From contig BSBM01000361.1 in NCBI GenBank assembly GCA_027924585.1, positions 68,422,001-68,486,000 on the forward strand: 64,000 bases of DNA, read 5' to 3'. A program made the translations under genes and the position numbers. The DNA comes from Larix kaempferi (Eukaryota; Streptophyta; Pinopsida; Pinales; Pinaceae). The notes under the pieces are model-generated. The model was given only the letters and a program-made list of their open reading frames with translations. It was not told where the DNA came from and ran no database searches. Shown here piece by piece: positions 40,938-52,486 of the stretch. Numbering within the stretch: position 1 is the stretch's first letter; each line of letters starts with the position of its first letter.

Positions 40938-42436
40938 AATTCAGGCACTATTTTTTGGATGCACACTTCTCCATGTACACTAACTATTCAGCTTTAAAGT
41001 ATCTGGTAAACAAGCCAATGTTACAAGGAAGAATCTGCAGATGATTGTTATTGTTCCAAGAATATGACTTTGAGATCCTTGTTAAGCCTGGCAGACTGAA
41101 CCTAGGACCTTACCATCTCTCAAGGACTGAGTCACGCGATGAACCCACTAATCTTGAAGACAATTTGCTTGACACGCAGTTATTTGCTATACAGATTGCA
41201 AATGATTATTACAAAGATATTGTAGACTTCTTGAATACGGGATTGGAACCCACAGAGTTCACTATGTAGCAGAAGAAGAAGCTAGTAGTCAAAGCCGCAG
41301 ACTTCACTATCATAGCAGACCAGTTATACAAGTTGGGACCAAATGAAGTGTTGCGCAGATACGTACTAGAGCATCAGAAGCCGTTTATTTTGGATCAGGC
41401 ACACTCTGGTGTCTCTGGAGGTCACTACGCAGGTAGAGCTAATGCACAGAAGATAATAAGAGCAGGGCTATGGTTTCCTACACTGCACAAAGATTCGAAG
41501 GAACATTGCCAAAGTTGCGATATGTGCCAAAGAACTTGAAAGCCATTGCGAAAAGATGAAATGTCGTTAAGACTGCAATTGACTTTACACGCATTTGATA
41601 AATGGGCTATTGATTTTGTGGGGTTGATTAACCCATCAGGAAAGAGAACTGGTGTGAGATACATTATCACCACGACAGATTATCTCACCAGATGGGAAGA
41701 AGCTAAACCAATGAAGGACTGTAGTGTAGTTCATTTTTTAGAACATCCTTATTAGATTTGGATGCCCAAAAATTTTAATGAGTGACCAAGGAACTCACTT
41801 TTTGAATAGAACCATTGATGCACTAACTGAAGAATTTCATATTTATCATCAAAGGAGTACACCGTACCATCCACAAGCCAATGGAACTGTTGAGGCTTTC
41901 AACAAGGTATTGGAGAATGCGTTGACACTAGTATGCAATACAAACATAGATGATTGGGATCTGTGCATTCCAACCGTTTATGGGCCTACAGAACAAATTG
42001 CAAGAAGTTGATAGGCCATACACCCTTCAGATTGGTCTATGGACAGGAAGCTATGATGTCTATGGAGTACATTGTCCCAAGCTTAAGAATTGTTGCATTC
42101 ACAGACATGGTCGATGGACAGACACTGCAAGAAAGGCTTCTACACTTAGTTGGATTGGAGGAGGATTGCTTCATTGCAAGATTTCACCAGCAAGTGCAGA
42201 AGGACAGAGAAAAAGCATGGAATGATCGCCATATTAAGCACAAAATATTTAAGGTAGGAGACCTTGTCCTCCTGTATGATAGTAAGTTTATGAAATTTCC
42301 TGGAAAATTTAAAATGCATTGGCTTGGACCATATACTGTTATGCATGTTACTAATGGTGGCATAGCTCAATTAGCCACATTAGCCAGAGACAACCTACTA
42401 GGATTGGTTAATGGAAATAGACTAAAACCCTGTTAG
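40938..42436 (+). pseudogene. Element C RNase H tail and integrase, broken
   Basis: RNase H end near 40960-41110 (YLVNKPML, EYDFEILVKPG). Integrase zinc site at about 41400-41530 (HSGVSGGHYAG, CQSCDMCQ). Integrase acids: AIDFVGLI near 41610, SDQGTHFL near 41780, ANGTVEAFN near 41880. It has stops at about 41267, 41537 and 41753 and frameshifts near 41755-41778 and 41954-42010. The C-terminal part 41954-42436 is open to a normal end. Confidence 0.88.
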
Positions 42437-43157
42437 GATAGTCCTACTTTGCCGAACACTCAGTAAAATGTATCTACGCAGAGCAGACAAAAAAAAAAAG
42501 AGAAAAGAAAAGAGAAGTAGAACCGCGTAGTTGTGAATTTCAGAAGGAAATAGTGTTGATCAAAAGGAAAAAGACGGATGCGAAGGCCAGTATGAAGAAA
42601 CGTAGCACTGTGCAGTGGAACGCACCGAAGTAATGACGAACCATCCACGCAGTTCTATGCAACACCTCAAAATAGCCGTTAGAACTGAAAACTAGCCGTT
42701 ATACAATGATTTTGCCTATGTCGGTTGAGCATTTAACACAAAATTAGTCGTTCTGAAGCCGTTAATGAAGGAAAGGACCAAAATATTCGGTGGATTTGTC
42801 CAATGGGCATGAAAATTAATGCTAAGCTATCCGTTTATGGGTGTGGGTAATCCAAACTGTGCCTATAAATACTCTCAACACTGGACTCGTGGGCGTTACC
42901 AAAACCTTCAAATTTTTAAGTACGCCATAGTCTCAGCCTGTTTACAGTGAGCGCTAAGTAATCCCGTGAGTCTACAGAGCAATTTCCAGTGAATGTTTAA
43001 CAATTCTACAGTTGAACAAGACGTTAAAGACACAGTTTGGAATCTAGCTGCAACTTATCAAGAATTCGCTGCGAAAATCTATCAGTCAGGAGAAGCATAG
43101 CATAGAGAACCTATGGCGAGTGGCTCGGTGACGAGCCACATGTAAGTGTTAGGGGCT
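42437..43157 (+). other. Element C 3' non-coding region
   Basis: About 0.7 kb without a gene. A purine run lies at 42488-42520 and GTTAGGGGCT precedes the 3' LTR as the likely polypurine tract. Confidence 0.6.
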
Positions 43158-44691
43158 TGTTGGGCCTGGACCAAGTTAAGGCATTTTTTGTGCAATACAG
43201 TGTTGGAGCTGCAAAGTTATAGCGCAGCATCGACAGAGTAAGAGAGCTAGCGCTATGGAGTTACAACGCTGTGGAGTTATAGCGCTGAGGGGTTACAGTG
43301 CTGCGGGATTATAGCACTGTAGAGATCCAGCGTCGCAAAGTGCCAGTTCCGTGAAGATCCGACAAGACAGATTTTTGGAAGAAAAAAGGTGTAAATTTCA
43401 GTGAGACCAATTGATGGTCTATTTTGGTTAAGATATTCCATGATTCCAAGCAAGAGGGTAAGGAGTGGCGAAGAAGGAAAGTGATCGGTTGCATAAGAAA
43501 AGGAAGCACTACGTGAACCGACCACATGAAGCCGTTAGAGAAGGAACGACAGGATGAAAGCGACCCGTCGGCATGTGCTCAACAGAGGGGCTGAAATTGA
43601 CATGACCATGCACAGAAGGATGGCCATGACAACGAGCTACTATCAAAGCCTAATAGTCCTAGTTAGTGGGGTAACCGCACCAGTTTTGGGGAACCATAGG
43701 GTTTTTGAGCCCATCATGAATGTAAATATGTGACCTAAGGGAACAGTCTATATAAAGGCATATTTTGTAAGGGAAAAGGTTAATCTCTAATCTTCATATT
43801 TTTATTGTTGAGCTTTTGAGAGACTGATTGTAAAAGGGCTCTGCAGTTGTGTGCGTAGATACCTACTGAAGAGAAAAGAGAGTCTACAGCTGAGTGCATA
43901 GACTGGAACTGTTAAAACCTTCCCATTGATAATATAATCAATAGTTCATGTGGACATAGATCACAGCCTAGGGGTGAACCATGTTAATTCCTTGTGTTAT
44001 GTGATTGATTATGTGTTTGCATCTATGTATTTGCTTATGTTGAATGGTTAAGATCTTGTTTATGAGTTCATGTGTTCTTGATTTTATATGTATTCGCCAT
44101 AAGTATAAGTTATGGAAATAATATGTTAAGTATCGACATATGTGAATGAATGTTGAATGCACAAGTATTTCCAAGTTAGATGAATGCATGAGTATTGGGT
44201 AAACACTTAGTCAGCGAAGTCTGTATATTGCAATTCCCCGAAGCGCAACACCGGAAGTGCGTAGTCCTTGCTATTCATCTTATTGTCTAAAGTTGCAAGG
44301 CCTACAGTTTAGGTGCATGTGAATTCGTAAGTTTGCATTAAGTGAATCCCATTGAAGTAGTGTAAGTGTCGAAGAGGAAGCGTAGTCCTCTGTTGCGATG
44401 TCTTGTTGTTAAGCGACCATCCTGCCTTGTGCAGGCCTTGGATGCACGATAGCCAAGTGTTAGCCGCGAAGTAGGAAAAATTTGCGCAGTCGACCATTCT
44501 GTTGAAGCGTGCATCACCTGGTTGTCGAAACCTAATTCCACAACCTCCCCATAACTTCTCCTCAGGTGAGACCTCAGTATGCTCGCAGACTATTGCCGAA
44601 AGGGCCTGTGAGAAGGGGTTTTTTTGGTTCCCTGAACCGCGCAGAACCTGGGTCTATCTTGTAAGCTTAAAGAACATATCTAGAACCAACA
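43158..44691 (+). mobile_element. Element C 3' LTR
   Basis: The 1534-bp full copy TGTTGGGCC...ACCAACA is followed by CTAAA. A related but more diverged LTR end lies at 1-1074. Confidence 0.92.
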
Positions 44692-44696
44692 CTAAA

Positions 44697-44731
44697 TTCG
44701 AAAGGATTGCATCCTATTATTTGGGAAGAGG
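44697..44731 (+). pseudogene. 35-base piece of element D integrase between C and E
   Basis: It continues D's integrase from 39403 (after the CTAAA duplication) and leads on to 61856 (after the AGAGG duplication). Removing both insertions with one copy of each duplication gives a single open integrase frame across the site. That proves both are insertions into D and fixes their limits. Confidence 0.9.
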
Positions 44732-46347
44732 TGTAATACCCTAATTTTGACCCTTATGGAATATTGGCTTCTAATGTAAATATTGTATACATGCGTTGTA
44801 CGTTTCCCTAGCGTGGAGCTCAAGGCCAAGGCCCCGCTAATGTATGTTTGGATTTTATTTAAAACAAGCAAGTATTTGATATTTTGATACCCATGTGCTA
44901 TTAAGCCATGGAATATTGTAAATTGATGCAAATGTTAATATTTCAATAAAATACCGAAATTGGCTATGGAAGCAACCAATGAGAAGGAGCCATGTGTATC
45001 CACTAGGGAGTGGTGAGGGGGTTGTGGGATTGAGCCATAAACTGCCAAATGTCATTGTGAGAACCCATTTGAATTTCCTTGATGACATTTATTTCTGTTG
45101 TATGGAAGTAGTTGAAGATTCCAGTCCATGGCTTCAATGGAACATGGGCAGCCCAGAAATTCGTATTTGCAGGTATGGGCTCTGTTTTCTTGTACCACAA
45201 GCCACTCTACCTCATGGGAGTTACTTCTTCCTCATTCCCAATCCAGTGTGGAAGAACCCAACATCATTTTCCATCCAAAAACGAATTCTAGCAGTGAGCA
45301 AAACCAGAAATCGCAACTTTGAAAGAACCCATGGTTTGAAGAGCCAAAAATGCCCAGATTTGGTATTTAACAGTAAAATCCAATGGGGGATCCATAGATA
45401 GGAACCTTGGGGTGAATTTGAGAGGATTACATATCTTGAAATCCATTGGAAAACCCAGTTTTTATAGCCCATAAAACTAGTGACGGGATTGAGTTATTGG
45501 ATGAACATAATTGTGAGAAATCTAATTGTGAATGACTGAGCAGAGGTTGGGTTTTCTTGATAAACCCAATGAAGGCTAGAATCTCAAGGATTAATAGTTG
45601 GACCTTTCTATTCCCACCTTGAAGAGCACTGGAGGGAAGGGACGCCTGAGGGACTGTGCAGCAGAGAAGTGGACCTTCCTTGTGTTGGGTGTGGTAGGTA
45701 ATGTGGGTGCCTTGACTGTTGAATTCATTTGAGATGCCTGTAGCTGTGTGGTTGAGCTCACTCGCTTAGCATTTCCCTCCTTTGTCTTTTATATGCTTGA
45801 AAAACCCAACTGCGTGTTGGCTTAGCATAGTTGTTGAGTGAAACCATGGCTGTGAGTGAGCCTAGATAGTTCCACCTTAGTAGATACACAACCCAGCTCG
45901 GGGGTGATCTCTCAGCTAAAAGAATACAAGATGGACAGAGATCTATGGTTGGGTGGAACGTTCCTCTCACATAGCCAGTTGTTTGGATAGCTTCATCTTC
46001 AAGATAAGTGTTATCTGTGTTATAAATTATATGCATTTTGTGTTCTGTAATGTGTTAATTCGGAATGGTAATTATTCATGTTAATGGAATTGATATGAAG
46101 TCTGTGCATAGCATGAGAATGGGATAGATTCCTCGCTTGTTGATGCATCATTTGATTGAGATAAATATACTGATGTATGTCTGTTGTGTTTGTGCAATTA
46201 TGTATTTTAATTCCGCTATGTAATTTAATTGTGCATTTTATTTAAACGACAAAAATTTTACCATTATGGCTTTGGGGAAGAATTAGACACCCCATGTTAC
46301 AGTCATGTTCCCTCCCTTGCATTGGATTGATGGAAGGGGACCTGACA
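44732..46347 (+). mobile_element. Element E 5' LTR
   Basis: It is 1616 bp, TGTAATACCCTAATTTTGAC...GGGGACCTGACA, with the primer site after GAG. It contains GCGTGGAGCTCAAGG and CAATAAAATACC blocks shared with the 3' LTR and with solo LTR 3984-5573. Confidence 0.94.
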
Positions 46348-46350
46348 GAG

Positions 46351-46363
46351 TGGTATCAAAGCC
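46351..46363 (+). other. Element E primer binding site (initiator Met tRNA)
   Basis: TGGTATCAAAGCC lies three bases after the LTR; the canonical site is TGGTATCAGAGC. Confidence 0.88.
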
Positions 46364-48199
46364 CAGCTTGCAGCACTGGGACTGCTTGGGCCAAACTCTG
46401 AGTTACAGGCAAGTAACAGAATGGTTTTAACGCAATATTGGTGAAGTTTGGGCGGCATTTTTGATTGGAAAAATGACAGGGTTAGAGTTCTCATATGTGG
46501 GAGAGTATCACACTATTGCATAGAGCTCTCCAACATCTTTCCAACGGTACCAGAATCGCCTCATTTGGCCAAGGGATGAGGGAGTTATGAACCCCGGAAG
46601 GTGTAGGAAACGCAGGTGTTTTTGTAGTTTCGGGATGTCAGGTTTCGGGTTTTGGGAACGCGAATTTTCAAAATTTGTGCTTGGATTTCCAAAATCCCGA
46701 ACCCGCAATTTTCGGTTTTCAGGATGTCGGGTTTCGAGTTGCGGGAATGCAAAGTTGTGAAATTGCGCGTTCCGGTTTCCACAATCCCGAACCCGCAATT
46801 TCGGGTTCCAGGTTGCAGGTTGCGGGATGGTTACATCCCCATGACCGCAACTTGACCCCCCGAACCCGCAATTTCGGGTTTCGGGTTGCGGGATGCTTAC
46901 ATCCCTGTGACCGCAACTTGACCCCCTGAACCCGCAATTTTGGGTTTTGGGTTGCGGGTTGCCGGATGGTTACATCCCTGTGACCGCAACTTGACTCCCT
47001 GAACCAGCAATGTCGGGTTGCAGGTTGCGGCCTGTGTGTGTCGGAAAAAAAAGAAGAAGAAGAAGAAAAAGAGTATAGAGCCCGAAAATTGATTTTTGGA
47101 TAACAAGAGAATGCAAGGTCAGAATTTGATGAGTTCAGTGGCATTCCGAGGCCATCGACGGAGGCCATGAATGAACTAGTTAAGATCCCGAGCCCATTAT
47201 GCTCCAATTTGGCATAAAGTTGGGATAATGGCTTTTGCAAATCAGTGTCCCAACGCTTGACAGAAGGTCGGATTGAGCTGAAACTGATATGGAGTAGTTA
47301 TGGAGTAGGCACAGTGTTAAGTTTGGAGTTTTGGAGCCAAAATCCAAAGGATGTTGAGTCAAGGTGAGTGTGAAGGCCAAAAAACATTATTCCTGGCCAC
47401 GTTTTTGGAAATTTGAAAAGCTTGCGGTGGTTAAAAGTGACCCTGTAATTGGGATTCAAGAAATTTACTAAACTCAACATTTCTTATTCTCATGAAAACA
47501 GACATATTACGTTAGACAAAGATTTCCCAGAAATGCACCATTTGGGAAATAGCCATTTTTGGCCCAAAATTTGAAATTTTGGAAAAATGTGAAAAGTGGA
47601 AAGTAGTCAAACCCAGAATTTTATAGAAGATGAATGGTGCATCGAAACAGAGATCCACGAGTTGATGAGCATTCCTTGTTATATGGAGTCACTTTTCCCG
47701 GTAGAAACGTTTTCATGATTCTTCATAGATTTTCTTTCGTAGGTGGCTGAAGTTGGCATTTTGGACCAAAATACAACTGTGTAAAAATGTGCAGAATTGG
47801 GGTGAAAGTTGTCATTTTTGAAGTGATGTAGTTCCCACACCCGAGGTCGGAATGGAGCACAGGGATAGGAAATGGAAAGCTTATCCAGCAGGGAATAAGG
47901 GAACATAACCGGAATTTGGATGGGGCCATCATACCCCATAGATATTTAGAACCGAAAAGTGTCAGTGACTGTTTTTGACATATTGTTGACAGTATTGGCA
48001 ATTTCCAGAATTGCATGAATGGGCAAAAGAAATGAATGCATAACAACTATGTGAATTATTCCATGAGTTTGATTGTGTTAAATATTGATGTTTTATATTT
48101 CTATATGCATTCCTAATATGTCTAACAAATATTTTCATAATACATAGTGCTTGCAGCTTATAAAATTAATAATTGTAGCATAGGTAGCATATAGGAAAA
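46364..48199 (+). other. Element E leader
   Basis: About 1.8 kb before gag with no gene. It contains the tandem repeat at 46786-47030 and, at 47043-47073, an A/G-rich run. Short frames here have no domains. Confidence 0.7.
46786..47030. repeat. ~66-72-bp tandem repeat in the E leader
   Basis: About four units of GAACCCGCAATTTCGGGTT ... GCGGGATGGTTACATCCC ... GACCGCAACTTGACCCCC start near 46789, 46862, 46928 and 46999, the last partial. Each has short inverted repeats (AACCCGCAA/TTGCGGGTT). Looser related words (CCGAACCCGCAATTT; TCGGGTTTCGGG) extend back to 46630. Confidence 0.8.
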
Positions 48200-49926
48200 A
48201 TGGTGACCATAAATGATGCTCAAGATCCTTATGAGCATGAATAAGACGTCCTAGGAGAAAATGTGCATGAAGAGAATCCTGAGACTGAATCCAATGGGAG
48301 AAGGGAGCAGGTGACTCCTCAGAATTTGGTTGAAACCATGGTGAGCTTCAATGAAAGATTGATGAAGGCTCAAGAAGAACAACACCAACTCAATGCTGCT
48401 ATCTTGCAAAGTCTCACTGATATGCAACAGAGGATAAAACTTGGGTCCAACCGAAGCAATGTGGGTGAAGAAGGAAGAGATGTAGAGAGTCGCTCTAGAG
48501 GCCATTCAAAGAAGAGGACTCCAATCCCAAGGAATACTTCGGTGAGCAGAAAGCATAGAACACCTTCCTCTAGATCCTCTTCCAGCAGATCATACGAATC
48601 CAGAGGTTCTCAAAGAAGTCCAAGGCATGCACCTAAGATATTTGATGGAAGAAAGAGGTTCAAGGGAATCCCACAGGGAGAATTCAGGAAGGCAAGGCCT
48701 CCCACCTTTGATGGAGAAGACAAGACTGGCCAAGAGGCAGAGGCATGGCTTTTTGGAATGAAGAAATATTTCAGAATTCAAGACTATTCAGGAAATGAGA
48801 AAGCCAGAATTGCCATTTACAATCTAAATGGCAGAGCTTCAATTTGGTGGGACAATCTCTTGCAAGTGAAAGGAATCAGTGAGAGGAAGATCAGTTGGGA
48901 GAGATTCAAGAAGTACTTCAAACAGAAATACCTTTCTGCTAGGTATTATGACAGTAAGAGAAAAGAGTTTAATGAACTCAAGTTGGGACAAAAATCTATG
49001 GAAGAGCATGTCCACAAATTTTTGGAATTACTGAGGTATGTTGACTATATCAAAGATGAGAGAGTAAAAATCCAATGCTTTCTTGGGAGTCTACCTCAGA
49101 GTTTCAGAGATAGGATTGAATTTGTTAATCCACCAAGTCTTGATGAGGCTAGTAGGATGGCAATGCATTGCTATGAGCAGAATAAAGGAAAAACAGAGGT
49201 TAACCAAGCATGGAAAGGAAAGCCAAGAGCGATATTTGTAAAAAGAAAAGTGGCATCAAGCCACCATTTAGAGGTCAGCCTAGAACTTTTTTACAGGGGA
49301 AGAAAGCAAGGAGTGGATTCAAACCAGTAGTAGCAGCAGACAAAGCATCAAAGGGACCACTTCAGTGTTGGGGATGTGGAGAAAACCACATGTTGAAGGA
49401 CTTTCCACATCGGAAGGATAATCCCCGAAGGTTGCACAACTTAAAGGGAGCAGCTACAGTGGAGGACATGGCAAGGACAACGCCTCAAATTTATGCAGTG
49501 TTGGATAATCATCAAGCAGACCATCAATCATCAGTGATGGAAGTGGAAGGTAAGATTGTTACGCAATCTATTTCTATTTTGATTGATCCAGGATCTACTC
49601 ATAGTTATGTTTCTCCAAAAGTGGTTGAAGGTTGTTCTCTTAGAAAAGTGAAGCATAATAAATCTTGGCTAGTTCAATTAGCCATAGGGACCAAGAGGAA
49701 AGTAAGTGAAGCAGTGGTGGAGTGCTCCATAGAATTGAATGGACTTCACACACATGCAGATTTAAATGTGCTATCTTTAGGATCTTATGATGCCTTGATT
49801 GGCATGGATTGGTTGGAAAAGCATAGAGCCAAGTTGGACTATTATGAGAAATCACTTGAATGCATTGATGGAGAGGGAAGACCAAGATTGGTAAGAGGAA
49901 TTCCTAAGCAAGTTTCAGTAAGGTAG
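48200..49926 (+). pseudogene. Element E gag-protease, broken
   Basis: The likely start is ATG 48200; TAA at 48242 stops it after 14 codons and the frame then runs to 49330. The gag core is near 48690-49190 (PPTFDGEDKTGQEAEAWL, WDNLLQVKG, FKKYFKQKYL). A frameshift between about 49210 and 49330 moves to the next frame. There the zinc knuckle reads CWGCGENHMLKDFP, with Phe where the last Cys belongs. The protease has LIDPGSTHSYV and ALIGMDWLEKH. TAG at 49924-49926 ends it. Confidence 0.88.
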
Positions 49927-50342
49927 ATTTAGGCCCTACAGTTGAAAAAGTCTTATAAGAAGGGTTGTCAATTATATGCAGTTCATATGTTAGATTCATC
50001 CGAGGACAAGGGTCCAAGGATAGAAGATTTCTCATTATTGCAAGAATTCCAAGATAAATTTCTGGATGAAGTGCTGGGACTACCACCAAAGAGAGATATT
50101 GATTTTACCATCGATCTTGTTCAAGGGGCTGCACCGAATTCGAAAGCTCCTTATAGAATGAGTACACTGGAGTTGGTAGAGTTGAAGATGTAGCTGCAAG
50201 AATTAATGGGAAAAAGGTATATCAAGCCTAGTGTGTCTCCTTGGGGAGCACCGGTATTATTTGTCAAGAAGAAAGACAGGACTTTAAGACTGTGTATTGA
50301 TTACAGGCAGCTAAATAAAGTGACAGTCAAGAACAATTATCC
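49927..50342 (+). pseudogene. Element E pre-RT linker and start of reverse transcriptase
   Basis: EFQDKFLDEVLGLPPKRDIDF, then [12 protein letters not shown] and [12 protein letters not shown], the first RT motifs. It has stops near 49930 and at 50191-50193. At 50342 F begins; TATCC (50338-50342) is its target duplication. RT resumes at 57695. Confidence 0.9.
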
Positions 50343-50950
50343 TGTTAAATTTTTAGTATTAAATCACAATACTATAGGATCTTTGCTGAGAGAATAACAT
50401 CTACAGTATATCAATGCATGACAATCATAATATGACAAGCATCACAAGCATCACAAGAATCAAAAGCATAGAGACAAGAGACACAGAGTTTCCGTGGGGA
50501 AAACCCTAAGGTGAAAAACCCCACAACTTCCTCAGAGATAGAGAGAGCAATGGCTCAACCAAAATACAACCAAATAATACAGAGATAGTCTCCTAGCAGA
50601 TGATCCTCCTCCTCCTCACTAGTGCGCCACTTTTCAGAGAGAGAGATAGTTACCTTTCCGAGTGAGTAAAATAGAGATCTCCTATCTCTATTTATACTCA
50701 CCTTTTTTCCCAGTGACCTATTGGGGCCGACTTGTCTACTTGAGTACATCCACATTATATTATATATTAATTAGGGCCGACCCCATAAGGTGGTCTAATA
50801 ACCCATCGGCAAGTACACACACTTGCGACACTTGTCAATCCACATGACAACACTTCCTTATAGAGGAATAACACATCTCTTATAAGGGTACAATAAATAT
50901 AAATATAATATACAGATGAAATACATTCCGAAGTTACATATACATCAACA
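50343..50950 (-). mobile_element. Element F 3' LTR
   Basis: On the minus strand it runs TGTTGATGTATATG...ATTTAACA. It is the near-identical partner of 57082-57689. Confidence 0.96.
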
Positions 50951-50965
50951 CTCCCTCTTAACTAG
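50951..50965 (-). other. Element F polypurine tract
   Basis: On the minus strand TTAAGAGGGAG abuts the 3' LTR. This is the expected plus-strand primer. Confidence 0.8.
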
Positions 50966-51210
50966 GAAGGTATTTCTCGACACAGATCTGCTAGACAAGT
51001 CTTCTTCTCTGGATCATCGTCATCGATGCATCGTCATCATCATCGTCACTGCTGCTACTATCTCAACCAATCTCTGTCTCTACTCGTCATAGGAAGTTCT
51101 ACAGAGCCAGTCCTTTTTCATACTGCATGTAGGCCCACCACCTGCAGGTCTTCGTCATCACTGGCCATACTGTGGAATCCTCAGGACTTATTACGTGCGT
51201 CATAAAACCT

Positions 51211-51710
51211 CGAAAGAGCATCCCAGGATGTTACGGGTACACAACTCCGACCTGTAGGATCTCCCAGGGCGCTATTACATGTGACCCCACCACAAAACCT
51301 CGAAAGAGCATCTCAGGATGTTACGGGTACACAACTCCGACCTGAAATCTCCCAGGGCACAAATTACATGTGGTCCACCACAAAACCTCGCAAGAGCATC
51401 TCAGGATGTTACGGGTACACAACTCCGACCTGAAATCTCCCAGGGCGCTATTACATGTGGTCATGGCAAAACCTCGAAAGAGCATCTCAGGATGTTACGG
51501 GTACACAACTCCGACCTGAAATCTCCCAGGGCCCAAATTACATGCCATAGGAAAAAAACTCGCAAGAGCATCTCAGGATGTTACGGGTACACAACTCCGA
51601 CCTGAGATCTCCCAGGGCACAAATTACATGTCCTCCCAGAGCAATGTCTCGAAAGAGCATCCCAGGCTGTTACGGGTACACAACTCCGACCTATAGGATC
51701 TCCCAGACAT
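51211..51710. repeat. ~86-90-bp tandem repeat in F's 3' region
   Basis: Six units start at 51211, 51301, 51389, 51475, 51561 and 51650. The core is AGGATGTTACGGGTACACAA followed by CTCCGACCT and CTCCCAGGG. Frames read across it on the plus strand are only repeat echoes. It lies between the pol stop and the polypurine tract. Confidence 0.88.
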
Positions 51711-51729
51711 GCTCATCTACACAACCTGA

Positions 51730-52400
51730 TCCACGGCCACAGAGTATCAACCTGATACTCACCATACATCATCCTGATGTACTCATGATCATCCTGATCA
51801 TCATCATTGCAACGTCCTGCTGCATGTCATCTGGAGCAACATCCTGAAGCTCACCATCCATGATCATCCTGATCATCATCACTGCAACGTCCTGCTGCAT
51901 GTCATATGGAGCAACATCCTGAAGCTCATCATCCATGATCATCCTGATCATCACTGCAACATCCTGCTGCATGATCTACCTGATCATCAATGCATCCACC
52001 TGATGCATACCAAGTATCTACCTGATACATATCATCATACATGATCCTCCTGATCATACAATGTATCCACCTGATACATGATACGTATCACCATACATGA
52101 TCCACCTGATCATACAATGTATCCACCTGATACATATACAGATACATGGTCCAAGCATCCAACATGATGCATATACAAAATACATACACATGATCCAACT
52201 GATCATATCCAGCATCCAACATGATGCATCCATAAATGATCCACCTGATCATATCCATCATCCAACATGATGCGTACATACATACATAAAAATGATCCAA
52301 CTGATCATATCCAGCATCCAACATGATGCGTACATACATACATAAAAATGATCCAACTAATCCAACTGATCATATCCAGCAGAAACCAGAACATCATCCT
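51730..52400. repeat. Degenerate CCTGATCAT/ATGATCC-type repeat in F's 3' region
   Basis: About 650 bases of short, drifting units such as GATCATCCTGATCATCATC and ATCCACCTGATACAT, grading into a ~60-base unit (TCCAACATGATGCGTACATA) repeated at about 52210-52350. Many units hold palindromic TGATCA. No gene is present. Confidence 0.8.
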
Positions 52401-52486
52401 GATGCTCATCATCCAGCGCTTACATCCACAGCCATGTGAAGGATCCTCCTTCCACATGCTTGGAATGGCTTCAGCAAATGTGTCCA

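Larger units (their letters stand above)
39404..44691 (+). mobile_element. Element C: Ty3/gypsy element, non-chromovirus, large internal deletion
   Basis: TGTTGGGCC...ACCAACA with CTAAA duplicated at 39399-39403 and 44692-44696. The 5' LTR is joined directly to the RNase H end, so the last ~90 bases of that LTR, primer site, gag, protease and RT are missing. The rest holds the RNase H tail and integrase with stops and frameshifts. The integrase C-terminus (VYGQEAMM, then a GP-type motif, KPC* end) has no chromodomain, which suggests an Athila/Tat-like branch. Confidence 0.93.

Noticed and set aside
46508-47240. Frames with repeated GFHNPEP/RNPKLRV-like peptides on both strands
   Set aside because: They are translations of the tandem DNA repeat in the leader of E.
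51318-51847. Plus-strand ORFs with a repeated MLRVHNSDLKSPRAQITC peptide
   Set aside because: They are translation of the tandem DNA repeat in F's 3' region and lie antisense to the element; no start context or domain.
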